From the NCBI GenBank assembly GCA_017744715.1, contig JAGIAT010000002.1, forward strand, positions 372,001 through 436,000: DNA of 64,000 nucleotides, given 5' to 3'. The position numbers and the translations under genes are program-made. Source of the stretch: Niabella sp. (GTDB lineage Bacteria; Bacteroidota; Bacteroidia; Chitinophagales; Chitinophagaceae). The notes below the pieces were generated by a model that ran no database searches, had not been told where the DNA came from, and worked only from the letters and a program-made list of their open reading frames with translations. Positions 40,773 through 49,664 of this stretch are shown piece by piece (position 1 is the first letter of the stretch; each line of letters opens with the position of its first letter).

Positions 40773-41591
40773 ATGTACCGGCTAGCCTGCATAGCAATCA
40801 TACTGTCTGCCTTTACTACATATAGTTGTGGACAGCCCAAAACGCAAAATGATAAGATAGCATATCTGTTGGATGTGCTGGAGTGGGAAAAGAGCGTTAA
40901 CACCCAAATAGAACATAAAAAGCTTTATTATTCTCACTTACAAATAAGCCCGGAGGACCGGATGGTTATCGATTCTGTATGGCATACCCTTGACAGCGGG
41001 GAAGTAAGGAACAGAATGACCAAAACGCTTGCCCAGCGTTTTACTCCCGGGGAAATTGACACCATGTACTTGTTCTTTAACTCTCCTGCCGGCCGGAAGT
41101 TCAGGAAAAAGGAATACGAAACCTATGGTGAAATGGATGCATTGTTTTCGGAGGAATACAAGATTTTAAAACTGATTGAAGAACGAACAAAGGGAACACC
41201 GGCAGCCGCCCCGGCAAACTTTTACAAAGCAAACCGGCCGGACGGCATTTATCTGGTGGAGCGGCCCCTAACGGAAGAACAAAATAGTTATGAGCTGGGG
41301 CAAATGCCGCTGCTGAAGCTGGATGTATTTAAAGACATCAGTACTATCCGAAACACCGATTATAGCATGCAGCTCCAAATTGAATTTACCCCCGCTGGCG
41401 CCAAACAGTTTTATGAACTGTCAAAAAAATACACCGGCAGGCAAATTGCCGTTGTAGCAGATAAAACCATTATAACAGCACCTGTTATCCAGGAAGCAAT
41501 GAAGGAAACAAAGATCACCATTTCCGGCTCCGGCAATAAAAACGAAATGGAAGCAATTGTACAACGGTTAAAGAAAAAGATGTCTAAATGA
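40773..41591 (+). CDS. DUF2059-like plus SecD-head-like secreted protein
   Basis: A 272-aa protein from the ATG at 40773 (MYRLACIAIILSAFTTYSCGQ, signal or lipoprotein signal; Cys19). The N-terminal part (about 60-115) looks like DUF2059 (LAQRFTPGEIDTMYLFFNSPAGRKF). The C-terminal part (about 170-270) has the SecDF P1-head pattern (LQIEFTPAGAKQFYELSKKYTGRQIAVVADKTIITAPVIQEAM). The combination is unusual. No membrane helices beyond the signal. Function unknown. Confidence 0.65.
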   Translation: MYRLACIAIILSAFTTYSCGQPKTQNDKIAYLLDVLEWEKSVNTQIEHKKLYYSHLQISPEDRMVIDSVWHTLDSGEVRNRMTKTLAQRFTPGEIDTMYLFFNSPAGRKFRKKEYETYGEMDALFSEEYKILKLIEERTKGTPAAAPANFYKANRPDGIYLVERPLTEEQNSYELGQMPLLKLDVFKDISTIRNTDYSMQLQIEFTPAGAKQFYELSKKYTGRQIAVVADKTIITAPVIQEAMKETKITISGSGNKNEMEAIVQRLKKKMSK

Positions 41592-41649
41592 GCCACTTTA
41601 CTTTATAAAAGTTTATGAGGGCGGTACTTTTTCTGTATGTCAGTTCCTG

Positions 41650-42219
41650 CTAAATTGGAGAAATACCGCTTTCAAGGTAATATTGATGAGCTACTCCAGC
41701 TTTGCTAATGTAAAAGAAAATGCCGGTTACCCTTGGATCGTCAATAGTTATAAAATACCATTGTTCTCTTTCAAATCGCAGGGGACAGGTTTTGAAAAGC
41801 TTTTCACCCTGGCTCCAAAAAAGATTCCTTGTGGTATCTATTGAATGTCTTGATAAACCTTCATGAATAAAAGGAAGGTTTACGGTTTCCTCTGTCCACC
41901 AATATTTACCCGGTTTAGCAAAGCAGATCTTGTTTGGCGGACTGGGCGGCCTATCCTTTGGATAATCGATAGAGCAGGTTGTCATATAGGTAACGGTGTA
42001 TTTTACCGGGTAGTGTTCACTGCCTAAAGAATCAACTTGCAGCTTTTCAATGGTTACGCCGTTAATAAAATCCCGGTTAGTGGAAATGCAATCTTCCGTT
42101 ATGGTTACTTCTGGTGGAGCTAATGCCCTCAGGAAAGAATATATAAAGCAAATAAAGCCGATCAACAGGGCGAGGATAATGCACCTAGTGATCCATTTGC
42201 TTTTTTTACTTTTTGCCAT
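41650..42219 (-). CDS. Uncharacterised membrane-anchored protein
   Basis: A 189-aa protein from MAKSKKSKWITRCIILALLIG (start chosen at the Met after a nine-codon extension). One N-terminal membrane helix (about 9-28) leads to an extracytoplasmic part with four Cys (EDCIS, TTCSI, NKICFA, FKTCPL), probably disulfide-bonded, and conserved-looking Trp/Tyr residues. No family recognised. It converges on the DUF2059/SecD-head gene. Confidence 0.65.
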   Translation of the reverse strand: MAKSKKSKWITRCIILALLIGFICFIYSFLRALAPPEVTITEDCISTNRDFINGVTIEKLQVDSLGSEHYPVKYTVTYMTTCSIDYPKDRPPSPPNKICFAKPGKYWWTEETVNLPFIHEGLSRHSIDTTRNLFWSQGEKLFKTCPLRFEREQWYFITIDDPRVTGIFFYISKAGVAHQYYLESGISPI

Positions 42220-42375
42220 AGATATTTTCTTTGCAATGGTACGCAAAAACCTGCATATTTAAGTCAGCTATCATCTCCAACAGTAGTCCGGGTAAAGGCA
42301 CCGTACCTCCACCTGAAAGCCGGGGGCCGTACCTAATTCCTAAACCCGCGTAACAAATACCTGGGTGACCCACCT

Positions 42376-42500
42376 TATAAGGTACCCCACCCCACCTTAA
42401 AGCTTCGCCTACTGAGCTTTTTTAGTCCCGGGGTACCTCTTTATCTCGGCTGCCGGAGCCTGAGGTGGGTACCCTACCTGTACAGGTGGGTGGGTTTGGG
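42376..42500. other. GGTACC-rich inverted repeats
   Basis: The region 42220-42633 holds no gene. Within it, aaggtacccc (about 42379) and ggggtacc (about 42430) face each other, and acctgtacaggt (42476-42487) is a perfect 12-bp palindrome next to two aggtgggt repeats. It could be a promoter-regulatory or repeat region for the gene at 42634. Confidence 0.35.
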
Positions 42501-42633
42501 AAAAAGCCGAAACAGTTTGGGTTTTAGGCAAGATGGGCAGGATTTCAGGTACGAGGCGTGGTCCCTTGCGCCTGTTTAACCATTATATTACAGGAATGTG
42601 TAAATTTAGCACTTCATTTATACCGGGAACTTA

Positions 42634-44265
42634 ATGAAATATCGCTGCTTTATATCACTGGTCATAAGTATAGCTGCTATAACCTCCACCAGGGCACAAC
42701 AGCTTGAAAAGAAAATTATTTTAAAAGATATTGACAGCAGCATCCTGCATGCAGAAGAGATTCGGTTTGATGAAAACGGCAATTACCTGGTCCGGATTGA
42801 AAAAAATAAAACCGAGGAGTACTTTATATCCGGCAAGGATACCACCGGCCCGCTAAAAAGAAAGTCCTACAGCCAAATAGAAACCTTAACCCATACGGCC
42901 AATAAAACGCACAAGTATTACCTGATAAACCAGCCTTATGTTTTTGGCCCGGTAACAGGCAAAGATCTTATCAACTTTAAGTACCCGGTATCTTATGACG
43001 AGCGTTTTATTGCGGTTCCCGAATGGAAGGATAGCCGGATCAACTATTACGTAAATGGCAGCAAAATTATCGATACGGATACCATGATGACCAGCTCCCG
43101 GTTGCTTAACGGAGGGGCGTCATCCCCCCTGGAGATTAAAGCCAGGGAGATCAGCTTTGATTATGAACGCTGGATACGCTTTAGTGACAATGGACGATAC
43201 ATCTACTACGTTTTTGATAAAGGCCGTTATAAGCTGTTTGCCGGTAATAAATATATTGATTCCGCTGATTTTGCTTTCTCCAATTTGCAGATTAATGATA
43301 AAAACGGGTTTATTTATAGCCGCTACAGCAAGCGAAATACCCGGGACTCATCGGCCTTCAGGCATACGGTATATACCCCGGGAGGTACATATCGCCTTGG
43401 GAGTGAGCCTTCCGGATCCTTTCTTAAAAACAACAATGGCTATTTTATTGAAGGAAGAAGAGATAGCATCCTGATTGTTAACAACCATCTGTTTGAAAAT
43501 ATAAAGGAGTATCAAAACCTGCAGGTGGTAGACCATAAGAACTTTTTGTTCAGTTATATAAAGGACAGCACCCCGCACCTTGTGGTAAATGGGGTGGATT
43601 ACACACTGAACTATGATGAAATATACAACCCGGCTATGGATCATAAGGGTAATTTTTCGGTTTATGGAAAAAGAAATTATTATTTATACAAATTTGTTAA
43701 TGGAAAAGAGATTACCAAACCTGTTACCCGTTATGGAGTAAGGGCCGCGCCCATTTACATAAGCCCGGAAGGCATTTCAACTCATTTTTTTATAACTGAT
43801 GATTCTTTTTATGTATACCGGGATGATCAACGGGTAATGGGTGGCTATGATAACCGGAGGGATACCATCCATCTTTTTCCCATACACGACTACTTTTCGC
43901 CTACCTACAAACAGATGGAAAATGCCCGGGAGCAGGAGCCTTTAAGATATTTGCAGATCAATGATAAAGGGTACCTGATTTATAAAGGACGCCTGTCTGG
44001 CCCAATGCTGGCGTTTAAGGAAAACAGTTTCCGCAACAACAAAGAACCAGGAGAAATTGTATTGGGAGACCTGACAGCAGATGGCTTTTTCGTGATTCAA
44101 AAAACCGGTGAAGGAAGATATTTCTTAAATATCAATAACCGGGTGTATAAAAAGCTGGAGCAGTTTAGCTATATATACCCATCCTATGTCTTCTTTAACA
44201 ATCATATATTGATCTTTTACGCCTTGGAAAACAAAAATATTGTACAGCTAAAAATCAACTACTGA
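42634..44265 (+). CDS. Secreted protein of unknown function, possible beta-propeller
   Basis: A 543-aa protein with a signal peptide (MKYRCFISLVISIAAITSTRAQ). The mature part has repeating beta-strand blocks (FSDNGRYIYYVFDKGRYKLFAGNKY; LSYDEIY-type turns), suggesting a propeller, but no motif of a named family was found. Its stop overlaps the next gene's start by one base (TGATG), so the two are translationally coupled. Confidence 0.6.
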   Translation: MKYRCFISLVISIAAITSTRAQQLEKKIILKDIDSSILHAEEIRFDENGNYLVRIEKNKTEEYFISGKDTTGPLKRKSYSQIETLTHTANKTHKYYLINQPYVFGPVTGKDLINFKYPVSYDERFIAVPEWKDSRINYYVNGSKIIDTDTMMTSSRLLNGGASSPLEIKAREISFDYERWIRFSDNGRYIYYVFDKGRYKLFAGNKYIDSADFAFSNLQINDKNGFIYSRYSKRNTRDSSAFRHTVYTPGGTYRLGSEPSGSFLKNNNGYFIEGRRDSILIVNNHLFENIKEYQNLQVVDHKNFLFSYIKDSTPHLVVNGVDYTLNYDEIYNPAMDHKGNFSVYGKRNYYLYKFVNGKEITKPVTRYGVRAAPIYISPEGISTHFFITDDSFYVYRDDQRVMGGYDNRRDTIHLFPIHDYFSPTYKQMENAREQEPLRYLQINDKGYLIYKGRLSGPMLAFKENSFRNNKEPGEIVLGDLTADGFFVIQKTGEGRYFLNINNRVYKKLEQFSYIYPSYVFFNNHILIFYALENKNIVQLKINY

Positions 44266-45098
44266 TGAAACGGTTTATTTTGACATATTTAATTGTTTTA
44301 TTAATGACCGCCGCGTATGCTCAAAAAATGCCGCAGGATTATTTTAATGAAGCTGTTCAGTGGGAGGAAGCCGGCAAACCGGACGCAGCAATTGCAAATT
44401 ACCACTACATTATTAAGCACCACCCCAGGAATAAGATATATGTAAATGCACTTTACAATCTGGGAAATGCATTTGCCGCTAAGAAGGAATACCGGCAGGC
44501 AATAGCAGCTTATGAAAAAGTAGTAAACAGTGGATATGATGATAAAACACTGGTTGGCGGCGATATTATGGCTAGCCCTCTTGGAAATTTGAAGCATTAC
44601 GCATCTATGGGCATTTATGAGGCGTATGACAGTCTGAAACAGTACGACAGCGCACTGGTATACCTGAACCAGGCGAACAATGTAAACTCCTATGAACATT
44701 TTTGTGGCAATGCCCAGGCAAGCAAGGATATCTATATGTCATTAAGATATGCTGATCTTTTTGAGAACTTAAAGGATAGCACAAGCAGCGAAAAAGCTCT
44801 GTTGCAAACAATATTTCACGAATCTGAAGGCAATACGGAAGTCATTCAACGGTTAATCTCTCTTTACAAATACCGCGGGTATAAGCAACTGGCGCTTGAA
44901 TTTGATAAAGCTGTTGATCTGCTAAAGGAAGAAGCCGACTCCCGGTACCCGGCGATGAAAAATTATAGCATCATTTTTAGAAAAACGGAAATTAAGATCC
45001 CGGATTTATTCTATATGTCTGCTGATGAGCCAGACAGGGCCGCCATTCAGGCAAAGCTGAAAGAGTGTTATTTTAGAGGGATACAGGAATCGTTGTAA
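44265..45098 (+). CDS. Secreted TPR-repeat protein
   Basis: A 277-aa protein with a signal peptide (MKRFILTYLIVLLMTAAYAQ) and TPR-like helices (AVQWEEAGKPDAAIANYHYIIKHHPRNKIYVNALYNLGNAFAAKKEYRQAIAAYEKVV, split across two repeats near residues 26-88, and a third near 125). Such proteins scaffold envelope complexes. Its ATG overlaps the stop of the preceding gene by one base, so the two probably act together. Function unknown. Confidence 0.7.
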   Translation: MKRFILTYLIVLLMTAAYAQKMPQDYFNEAVQWEEAGKPDAAIANYHYIIKHHPRNKIYVNALYNLGNAFAAKKEYRQAIAAYEKVVNSGYDDKTLVGGDIMASPLGNLKHYASMGIYEAYDSLKQYDSALVYLNQANNVNSYEHFCGNAQASKDIYMSLRYADLFENLKDSTSSEKALLQTIFHESEGNTEVIQRLISLYKYRGYKQLALEFDKAVDLLKEEADSRYPAMKNYSIIFRKTEIKIPDLFYMSADEPDRAAIQAKLKECYFRGIQESL

Positions 45099-45205
45099 CT
45101 TGTTTGAAGTAGAGCGTGTGAAGCACTATTAGGCTCCTAATCAAACTTCCGAACGGTAGGATGGAGATGGCAGGGCCTTTATCTTCCTCAGGCAATGAGA
45201 TCTAC

Positions 45206-45532
45206 CTATTTTTGCAAAATTATACGTCTGGTTACAAACTCCGCGGTATCGCCTTTTATAAATTCCAGCCGGGGTATGGGATAGGCCTGCAGACTGTCAA
45301 GGCTTTTCATATATAATTTATTCCCTTTAATACGCCAGGTACCTTTTGCCAATACGCATCCGTTCTCCGTTGAAGCGGTAAAAAAGTAGTAGTGATCGGA
45401 ACTGAGTGTAAGAAAATCAATTCCAAATATGCCGCCGTGATTGTTTACATAAGATCTGAAGGGCGTGGGCTGTTGCTGTGCTATGGCACAACAGGGAACG
45501 CATAACAACAGGAAGCATATAAAGCGGATCAT
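45206..45532 (-). CDS. Small secreted protein
   Basis: A 108-aa product with a signal peptide (MIRFICFLLLCVPCCAIAQQ) and a short beta-rich mature part (FRSYVNNHGGIFGIDFLTLSSDHYYFF; CVLAKGTWRIKGNKLYMKSL), the kind of small beta domain that holds a lipid or peptide ligand. No family recognised. It is convergent with the TPR gene, which stops about 100 bp away. Confidence 0.6.
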   Translation of the reverse strand: MIRFICFLLLCVPCCAIAQQQPTPFRSYVNNHGGIFGIDFLTLSSDHYYFFTASTENGCVLAKGTWRIKGNKLYMKSLDSLQAYPIPRLEFIKGDTAEFVTRRIILQK

Positions 45533-45656
45533 AAATAGGTAGGTATTCTACTTGTTTTGTATAAATTTATAAAGATTTTCAAACCACCTCCAGGTTTCAG
45601 AAAGATTCTGTAGTATGCTGCCCCATATGATCCATCACAATAGCCGGCCATTCTTT

Positions 45657-46172
45657 CTATTTCACCGCGGCCAGGTCGTCCGCATCAAACACATACTCCC
45701 TGCGGGTGACATTTCCCTTTGCATCCTGCGTTTCTTTATACTGGTAGTAAGCGTAAATATTAGGGGTGCCGGTGGCGGCATCTTCGCATTTGAACAACGG
45801 GTCTTTTAAAATAAGGGCCTTTGTATCGCAGGCGGTATCCATACGCTCTTTACCCTGAATGATGATTTTAGAAATAGGATATACCGTCACTACACTGGTA
45901 TATTGAACCCGCATAGGGTTGCAGTTTTCAGTGCAAATGAACTGACCCTGCTCGTACACACCGCCGGCGGAAATGTTAAGTGTATCCCGGTATACCAGTG
46001 TATCGGGTTTATCAAGGCCTCTCCGCCATATTACACCTCGTCTGATCTCTACCGGAACCGGAAGCTCATTTTTAAACGCCGTTGTAAAGGTATAGCCTTC
46101 CTGCAGGTTGTTGTCTTTTTTACAGGCTGCAATAACCGTTAACAGGCAGGCAATGGATACAATGATTCTCAT
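45657..46172 (-). CDS. Uncharacterised lipoprotein
   Basis: A 171-aa protein with a lipobox ending VIAAC (Cys17) followed by KKDN, typical of Bacteroidota lipoproteins. The mature part has four further Cys (FICTENCNP; DTACDTK; LFKCED), suggesting disulfides, and strand-rich text. No family recognised. Envelope localisation likely. Confidence 0.65.
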   Translation of the reverse strand: MRIIVSIACLLTVIAACKKDNNLQEGYTFTTAFKNELPVPVEIRRGVIWRRGLDKPDTLVYRDTLNISAGGVYEQGQFICTENCNPMRVQYTSVVTVYPISKIIIQGKERMDTACDTKALILKDPLFKCEDAATGTPNIYAYYQYKETQDAKGNVTRREYVFDADDLAAVK

Positions 46173-46365
46173 AAAACTTTGCTTTGTTTACGGGTAAAAC
46201 GGATAATCTTATCAAAATGCAACAATGGCATAATTGAGCAACATCCTTTTTTAACGCAAAGTCCGCTATGAATCCGCAACGCTCGCTATGGACGGGCTCC
46301 TGCGGTTGAACATCCATCCTGGCGCACTTCGCCAAATCCTGGGGCTCCTTGTGTTGGAAACCTAA

Positions 46366-46509
46366 TGTGAGACCGCGGGAGAAGCAGTTCTTGACCATTT
46401 TCTTGATATCACGAAAATGGTCATGCTAGAAAGTGGATCTGAACGTTCTGTTCAGTATGATACCCTTATCCGCTACGCCTGCTACCTGGTGTCGCAAAAC
46501 GGCGCCCCT
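46366..46509 (+). pseudogene. dinD-like fragment
   Basis: The forward frame reads CETAGEAVLDHFLDITKMVM, then LESGSERSVQYDTLIRYACY, then LVSQNGAP. It aligns over about 48 residues with the dinD pseudogene at 36.5-37.3 kb (CNAAGEPIADHFVGLNKMVTLGSGAQ...LTRYACYLVAQNGDP). Both ends are lost: a stop codon lies just upstream at 46363, and unrelated sequence follows. A decayed second copy, roughly 9 kb from the first. Confidence 0.75.
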
Positions 46510-46630
46510 CACCAATACAGAGGCAGATCTCACTGCACATCCCGCGAAGGCTTTTAACAGATTCTTTTACCATCTTGAAGTCAAAACAATTATATTCGTT
46601 TGACGATCTCTTTATCTAAAAACATTTAAC

Positions 46631-47107
46631 ATGAAAAAGCTACTACTGCTTATGGCGATGGGTGTTGCGGTTACCGCCGGCGCTCAAAATGACCTGGCTA
46701 AAACAACCATTCAAGCGTCTGCCCTTCTTTTGAAAAACCCGCAATCGAAAACAATATTTCGGTCTGGAGATGCGGCCGCCGCGCGTGCGACTAAAACGCT
46801 TGAGGATTGGCAACGGCTCCGCCGATCGGGGATCATACTGACCAGCGGGGGCATTGCCTGTATTGCCGGCGGTATTGCGCTGGTGGCTGTAGGCGATCAT
46901 CAGTCGAATAACGGGTACGATTATTACTCGGATAGCCCGGGAGAAGCAAAAGTTGTGGTAGGGGTAATGGGTATTGCCGGGGGTATTATGGCCCTGGGCG
47001 GGGGTATTACCATGTGGGCCATCGGCAACAACCGGGTGAAAAAATATACAAACCGCATGTCTTTTGATATGGGCAACCACTCTGCAAAACTGGCGTACCG
47101 GTTTTAA
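46631..47107 (+). CDS. Secreted Gly-rich protein of unknown function
   Basis: A 158-aa protein with a signal peptide (MKKLLLLMAMGVAVTAGAQ) and two Gly/Ile-rich hydrophobic stretches (SGIILTSGGIACIAGGIALVAVG; VGVMGIAGGIMALGGGITMWAIG) that could be a membrane hairpin. The end RMSFDMGNHSAKLAYRF looks like a beta-strand with a terminal Phe. Pattern of a small outer-membrane or membrane protein; family unknown. It follows the dinD fragment, with its own terminator. Confidence 0.65.
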   Translation: MKKLLLLMAMGVAVTAGAQNDLAKTTIQASALLLKNPQSKTIFRSGDAAAARATKTLEDWQRLRRSGIILTSGGIACIAGGIALVAVGDHQSNNGYDYYSDSPGEAKVVVGVMGIAGGIMALGGGITMWAIGNNRVKKYTNRMSFDMGNHSAKLAYRF

Positions 47108-47133
47108 GCAGCTGCAGGGTTATGCATTAAAAG

Positions 47134-47157
47134 GCCGGCGGAATAACGCCGGCTTTT
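47134..47157 (+). terminator. Terminator after the Gly-rich gene
   Basis: gccggcg (47134-47140) pairs with cgccggc (47147-47153) around a 6-nt loop, then tttt. It lies 27 bp past the stop. Confidence 0.75.
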
Positions 47158-47209
47158 CTATTATGACTGCAACAACAGCATGACGATGGCAAAGCATATT
47201 ATCACAATC

Positions 47210-47235
47210 GCAGGGTCCTCTGCGAGAGACCCTGC
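47210..47235. repeat. Isolated reverse-oriented copy of hairpin A
   Basis: This 26-nt stretch is exactly the reverse complement of the commonest hairpin A unit in the 16-kb array. It lies alone in the 47108-47498 gap. Confidence 0.85.
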
Positions 47236-47356
47236 TGAGAAAAAGAAAACAATAAGGTAATGACCAACTTTTCATACATGCCATCTGCATGTCTTCGCAT
47301 ACAAAACGGTCTCCCGCGTCCCACCAGTCCCCTGCCTATATGTACCAAGCTGCTGA

Positions 47357-47382
47357 GATCCTTCGGCTTCGCTCAGGATGAC
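47357..47382. repeat. Dispersed repeat (gatccttcggcttcgctcaggatgac)
   Basis: One clean copy of the family found at 25161, 29266 and 37616: gatccttcggcttcgctcag followed by gatgac. Self-complementary ends gatcc/ggatg allow a hairpin. Confidence 0.6.
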
Positions 47383-47440
47383 GGTAGAAAGATTTGTCAC
47401 TGTTTTACTGCACACATAACCTCATCATACCCACGAACAT

Positions 47441-47476
47441 ACAAAAAGGTCTGGCTACACTTGTAACCAGACCTTT
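47441..47476 (-). terminator. Terminator of the ASKHA/PspA-like operon
   Basis: A perfect 10-bp stem aaaggtctgg (47445-47454) / ccagaccttt (47467-47476) with a 12-nt loop; T-rich tails on both sides suggest it works in both directions. It lies 22 bp past the last gene of the leftward operon. Confidence 0.85.
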
Positions 47477-47498
47477 CTTTTAAGTGGATTGCTGCGTG

Positions 47499-48518
47499 TT
47501 ATTTCAACGACAGCAAAAAGCCGATGGTAAAGTTTGCATCCCAGTCAAACACAAACGTGTCGCAATTGGTCGCATCTTTAATGGCTTTGTAAATATTTAC
47601 ACCGCTCTTGGTTTTTACCTTGTCGGATTTATAGCTGTCCGGATCATTCAACACCGTATACCGCTCTTCGCCGTTACGGATCTCCTTGGCCAGCTCAAAA
47701 GGCACGCCACCCAGTATAAAACACACCTCGCGTTTACCGGAAGGGATCTTTGCGGCGGCTGTTTTTACCTCGCTGTATACGGCATCATCTTTCAATCCCT
47801 TTTCGTAATACTTGGCCCCGGGGGTTTCTACGGCCTGTACACTGCCGCCAGCATCCACCCAGGAAATTTTTGTATTTCCAGAGCCGATATCGGTTACAAA
47901 AGAATTATCCCTGTACGCCGCAGGCAGTACGGATTTCAGCGCCAGCTTACCCTCCTGGTCCGGTGTTACCAGGTTTACCACATACCCCATCTTCTTAAGC
48001 TCAGAAGCGATGATGGCTGTTTTAGGCTCTTTCTGCGCTCCGGAGCTGATCACAAAATGTACGTTTTTGGAGCGTACACCTTTGTCAAACATATCGCCGA
48101 TGTATTTTTTCAAACCCGCGCGGATATCTTCCGTAGTAGCCATGCCCTCATAGGCAAAGGACTGACCAAAATCTTTGGAAACGATCTCCCAGCGCTTTTC
48201 CGCATCCATATTGATGATAAATGAATTGAACCCGGAAGCACCTACTTCTACCACGCCTTTCAATTCGCCGTTTACGGGTTTTTCCGGCTCATAGTTAAAA
48301 GTTCTGCCGGAAGCGGTGGTCTTTGTTTTTGCTTCCGAAGGTTTAGCGCCTTCCTCGCTGCCGGTAGTAGTGGTGGTGGTGGCCTCGGTTTTTACATCAT
48401 CATGGCTGTTAAATACGCCGCTTTTATAGCCCCAATAGCCCAGCAGGAAAATGGGGATAGCAATAATAAACGCCTTAATCGGCCAGCGTAACCGCGACCA
48501 GGTTGATCTTTGTTCCAT
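47499..48518 (-). CDS. Membrane-anchored ASKHA-fold protein (Ppx-like)
   Basis: A 339-aa protein. One N-terminal membrane helix (about 14-33) is followed by a Thr/Glu-rich linker (about 40-80) and a domain with two sugar-kinase/actin-like phosphate-binding loops, ELKGVVEVGASGFNSFIINMD and FVTDIGSGNTKISWVDAGG, the pattern of exopolyphosphatase/GppA and related ASKHA enzymes. Last gene of a three-gene operon after the coiled-coil and PspA-like genes, 27 bp after the latter. Nucleotide or polyphosphate sensing at the membrane is inferred, not shown. Confidence 0.65.
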   Translation of the reverse strand: MEQRSTWSRLRWPIKAFIIAIPIFLLGYWGYKSGVFNSHDDVKTEATTTTTTGSEEGAKPSEAKTKTTASGRTFNYEPEKPVNGELKGVVEVGASGFNSFIINMDAEKRWEIVSKDFGQSFAYEGMATTEDIRAGLKKYIGDMFDKGVRSKNVHFVISSGAQKEPKTAIIASELKKMGYVVNLVTPDQEGKLALKSVLPAAYRDNSFVTDIGSGNTKISWVDAGGSVQAVETPGAKYYEKGLKDDAVYSEVKTAAAKIPSGKREVCFILGGVPFELAKEIRNGEERYTVLNDPDSYKSDKVKTKSGVNIYKAIKDATNCDTFVFDWDANFTIGFLLSLK

Positions 48519-48545
48519 AGTATGTGTCTGTGTTTTGTTGTTTGA

Positions 48546-49655
48546 TTAATCCAGCAATGAAAAGCCTTTGTCTACTTTTTCTTCCGGTTTCAGTTCGTAA
48601 CTGGCACTGGACATTTCCGTTACATTGAGCACTTTGAGATTGCGCTCATCCACTTTTTTAATAAAGGCTTCCAGTTCGCTTTGGGAAGGAGTTCCGCCTA
48701 CGGTGATGTTGTTGTTCTGATCCAGGAAATCGAGGTTGGAACGGATGGAAGCAATGTTCTGGCTAATGGCGCCGGTAGCGGCATTCATGGCTTCCTGGAA
48801 GGCCCAGCCGTCCTTAATATTAAATACATCCGCCAGCCCTTCAGTAGCGCTCTTCATTTTTTGGGTGGCTTCCAGTTTTTTGGCAATAATGGAGATGCTG
48901 CTGTTGAGCGTGCTTACATAAATGCGGGCGGCGCTCTCATTATCTTTTAATACCTCCAGCACTTTGCTGAACTGGTTGGCATATTGCGCATAGCTGCGGG
49001 CGTTCTGTTCTTCGGCCTCGCCTTCTTTACCCAGCAGAAAGGCCTTGGTACGGGTTTCTTTTGCATCACGGGTAAATTCATTGGCTTTTTCGTTATTGCC
49101 GCCGGCCGCCGCCTGCTTGGCTTTTTCCTCCAGGTTGCCCGCTTCGGTGGTAAAGCGCCGGGCATACTGGTATTTTTCTTCGGCTGTTTTTTGCGCGTTC
49201 TCACCGCTGGTGATCATATCAATGCGCACGCCGTCTACATTGGCGATCTTATTCTTTACGCGCTTTAAGGTATCTTTTGCATCGCGCTCCAGCAGCTGCA
49301 GCGTTTCGATCGGGTTCTTACGGATGATTTCTTTCTCTCCCTTAAACAACAGCACGGTACCCAGGCGATGCAGCAGGGAAACGATCTTGGGTGCCAGCAA
49401 TAACAAGGTCACGAGCACGATACCAAAAATTACCAGCAGCACGCTCTTTTGGGCATACTCCAGCAGCACCGGCAGGTATTTGAAAAATGCAAATGCACCG
49501 CCAATAACCAGGGCCCAGAAAAAAACAGCGGAGATCGTTTTTTTACCTTCCGGTGTCATTACCTGTGCCGGCAGTTTATCGCCCAGTACCTGGAAAATGG
49601 GTAACTGACTTTTTATTTCTGCCGGGATGTTGATTACCTGAGATTTTTCTGCCAT
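48546..49655 (-). CDS. Membrane-anchored PspA-like coiled-coil protein
   Basis: A 369-aa protein from ATG 49653-49655 (MAEKSQVINIPAEIKSQLPI); an in-frame TTG two codons upstream is not preferred. Two membrane helices lie near residues 44-63 and 74-93, then a long helical region (about 115-330) whose ARRFTTEAGNLEEKAKQAA, GNNEKANEFTRDAK and LEATQKMKSATEGLADVF resemble the PspA/ESCRT-III-like helical pattern. The C-terminus EKVDKGFSLLD looks like a short conserved tail. Probably membrane-stress related; family not certain. Middle gene of the operon. Confidence 0.6.
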   Translation of the reverse strand: MAEKSQVINIPAEIKSQLPIFQVLGDKLPAQVMTPEGKKTISAVFFWALVIGGAFAFFKYLPVLLEYAQKSVLLVIFGIVLVTLLLLAPKIVSLLHRLGTVLLFKGEKEIIRKNPIETLQLLERDAKDTLKRVKNKIANVDGVRIDMITSGENAQKTAEEKYQYARRFTTEAGNLEEKAKQAAAGGNNEKANEFTRDAKETRTKAFLLGKEGEAEEQNARSYAQYANQFSKVLEVLKDNESAARIYVSTLNSSISIIAKKLEATQKMKSATEGLADVFNIKDGWAFQEAMNAATGAISQNIASIRSNLDFLDQNNNITVGGTPSQSELEAFIKKVDERNLKVLNVTEMSSASYELKPEEKVDKGFSLLD

Positions 49656-49664
49656 TGTCAATTT

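Noticed and set aside
47260..47466. 68-codon frame in the gap before the ASKHA operon
   Set aside because: Runs through the dispersed gatccttcgg repeat and the terminator; no signal or family.
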